From assembly GCA_007134115.1 (NCBI GenBank), contig SLLK01000292.1:1-15186 (forward strand): a DNA stretch of 15,186 nt, written 5' to 3'. A program made the position numbers and the translations under genes. The stretch is from Gammaproteobacteria bacterium. Its GTDB lineage: Bacteria; Pseudomonadota; Gammaproteobacteria; UBA5335; SLRW01. Under the pieces are notes generated by a model. That model had not been told where the DNA came from, did no database searches, and saw only the letters and a list, made by a program, of their open reading frames with translations. Shown in pieces: positions 15,049 to 15,186 of this stretch (position 1 is the first letter of the stretch; every line of letters starts with the position of its first letter).

Positions 15049-15186
15049 GTGACAGGCAGGCGTATATCTGTGGTGGCCATCGTTGCCGGCGCGGGCTTGT
15101 TGAGTCCGCCGGTGGCGGCCGAGAGCTTCCGAACCCTGGAGTTGCGCAGTCAGGCCGGCGAGGCTTCGGTCGCTGAGCGCTCCGCC
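15049..15186 (+). CDS. Start of an exported protein (cut by window end)
   Basis: 46 codons from GTG 15049 remain open to the last base. The N-terminus MTGRRISVVAIVAGAGLLSP is a clear Sec signal peptide: basic start, hydrophobic core, likely cleavage after PPVAA before ESF. The visible mature part (ESFRTLELRSQAGEASVAER) shows no recognised domain. The strong ribosome site and signal peptide support it as a real gene. Function cannot be assigned from this fragment. Confidence 0.75.
   Translation, partial: MTGRRISVVAIVAGAGLLSPPVAAESFRTLELRSQAGEASVAERSA

Overview
The window reads as a GC-rich proteobacterial chromosome segment, most likely gammaproteobacterial. The reasons are an E. coli-like PurB and FumC, a thiolase plus bifunctional FadJ/FadB-type pair, strong GGAGG ribosome sites with occasional GTG/TTG starts, and dense ORFs. 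The genus cannot be told from sequence alone. There is no phage, IS element, CRISPR array, tRNA or rRNA gene in it; it is mainly core and lipid/acyl-CoA metabolism.

Layout. (1) 1-127: a near-exact 47-bp direct repeat and a 13-bp hairpin at the very edge, probably a contig-end artefact. (2) 49-2826: the 3' part of icmF, the adenosylcobalamin isobutyryl-CoA mutase fused to its G-protein chaperone, without its B12 domain and P-loop. (3) 2894-6431: a thiolase and a bifunctional enoyl-CoA hydratase/3-hydroxyacyl-CoA dehydrogenase, separated by a GTGAAAA heptamer repeat and closed by a strong GAAA-loop terminator. Mutase, dehydrogenase and thiolase would together take branched or straight C4 acyl-CoA to acetyl-CoA. 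(4) 6582-6881: a small three-helix membrane protein of unknown role. (5) 8762-6894, minus strand: a compact operon of a DUF6285-like protein, a histidine phosphatase and a short-chain dehydrogenase. It resembles part of the LvaB/LvaD-type 4-hydroxyacyl-CoA gene sets but has no kinase or acyl-CoA dehydrogenase in view. (6) 8901-9749: a monoacylglycerol lipase-like hydrolase read divergently from that operon, followed by a second repeat-rich gap. (7) 11901-9999, minus strand: purB and a DUF7931-like gene. (8) 12041-14928, plus strand: fumC, a CoA-pyrophosphatase-like Nudix gene and mazG, overlapping end to end, a core metabolism plus nucleotide 'house-cleaning' unit. (9) 15049-15186: the first 46 codons of an exported protein, cut by the window edge.

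purB and fumC are head to head and share a 139-bp control region. One makes fumarate and the other consumes it, and both are members of the same enzyme superfamily. The least explained material is the GTGAAAA repeat family found just after three different stop codons in gene-sense orientation, the orphan DUF6285/phosphatase/SDR operon, and the duplicated left edge. I saw no clear evidence of a wholly new system.
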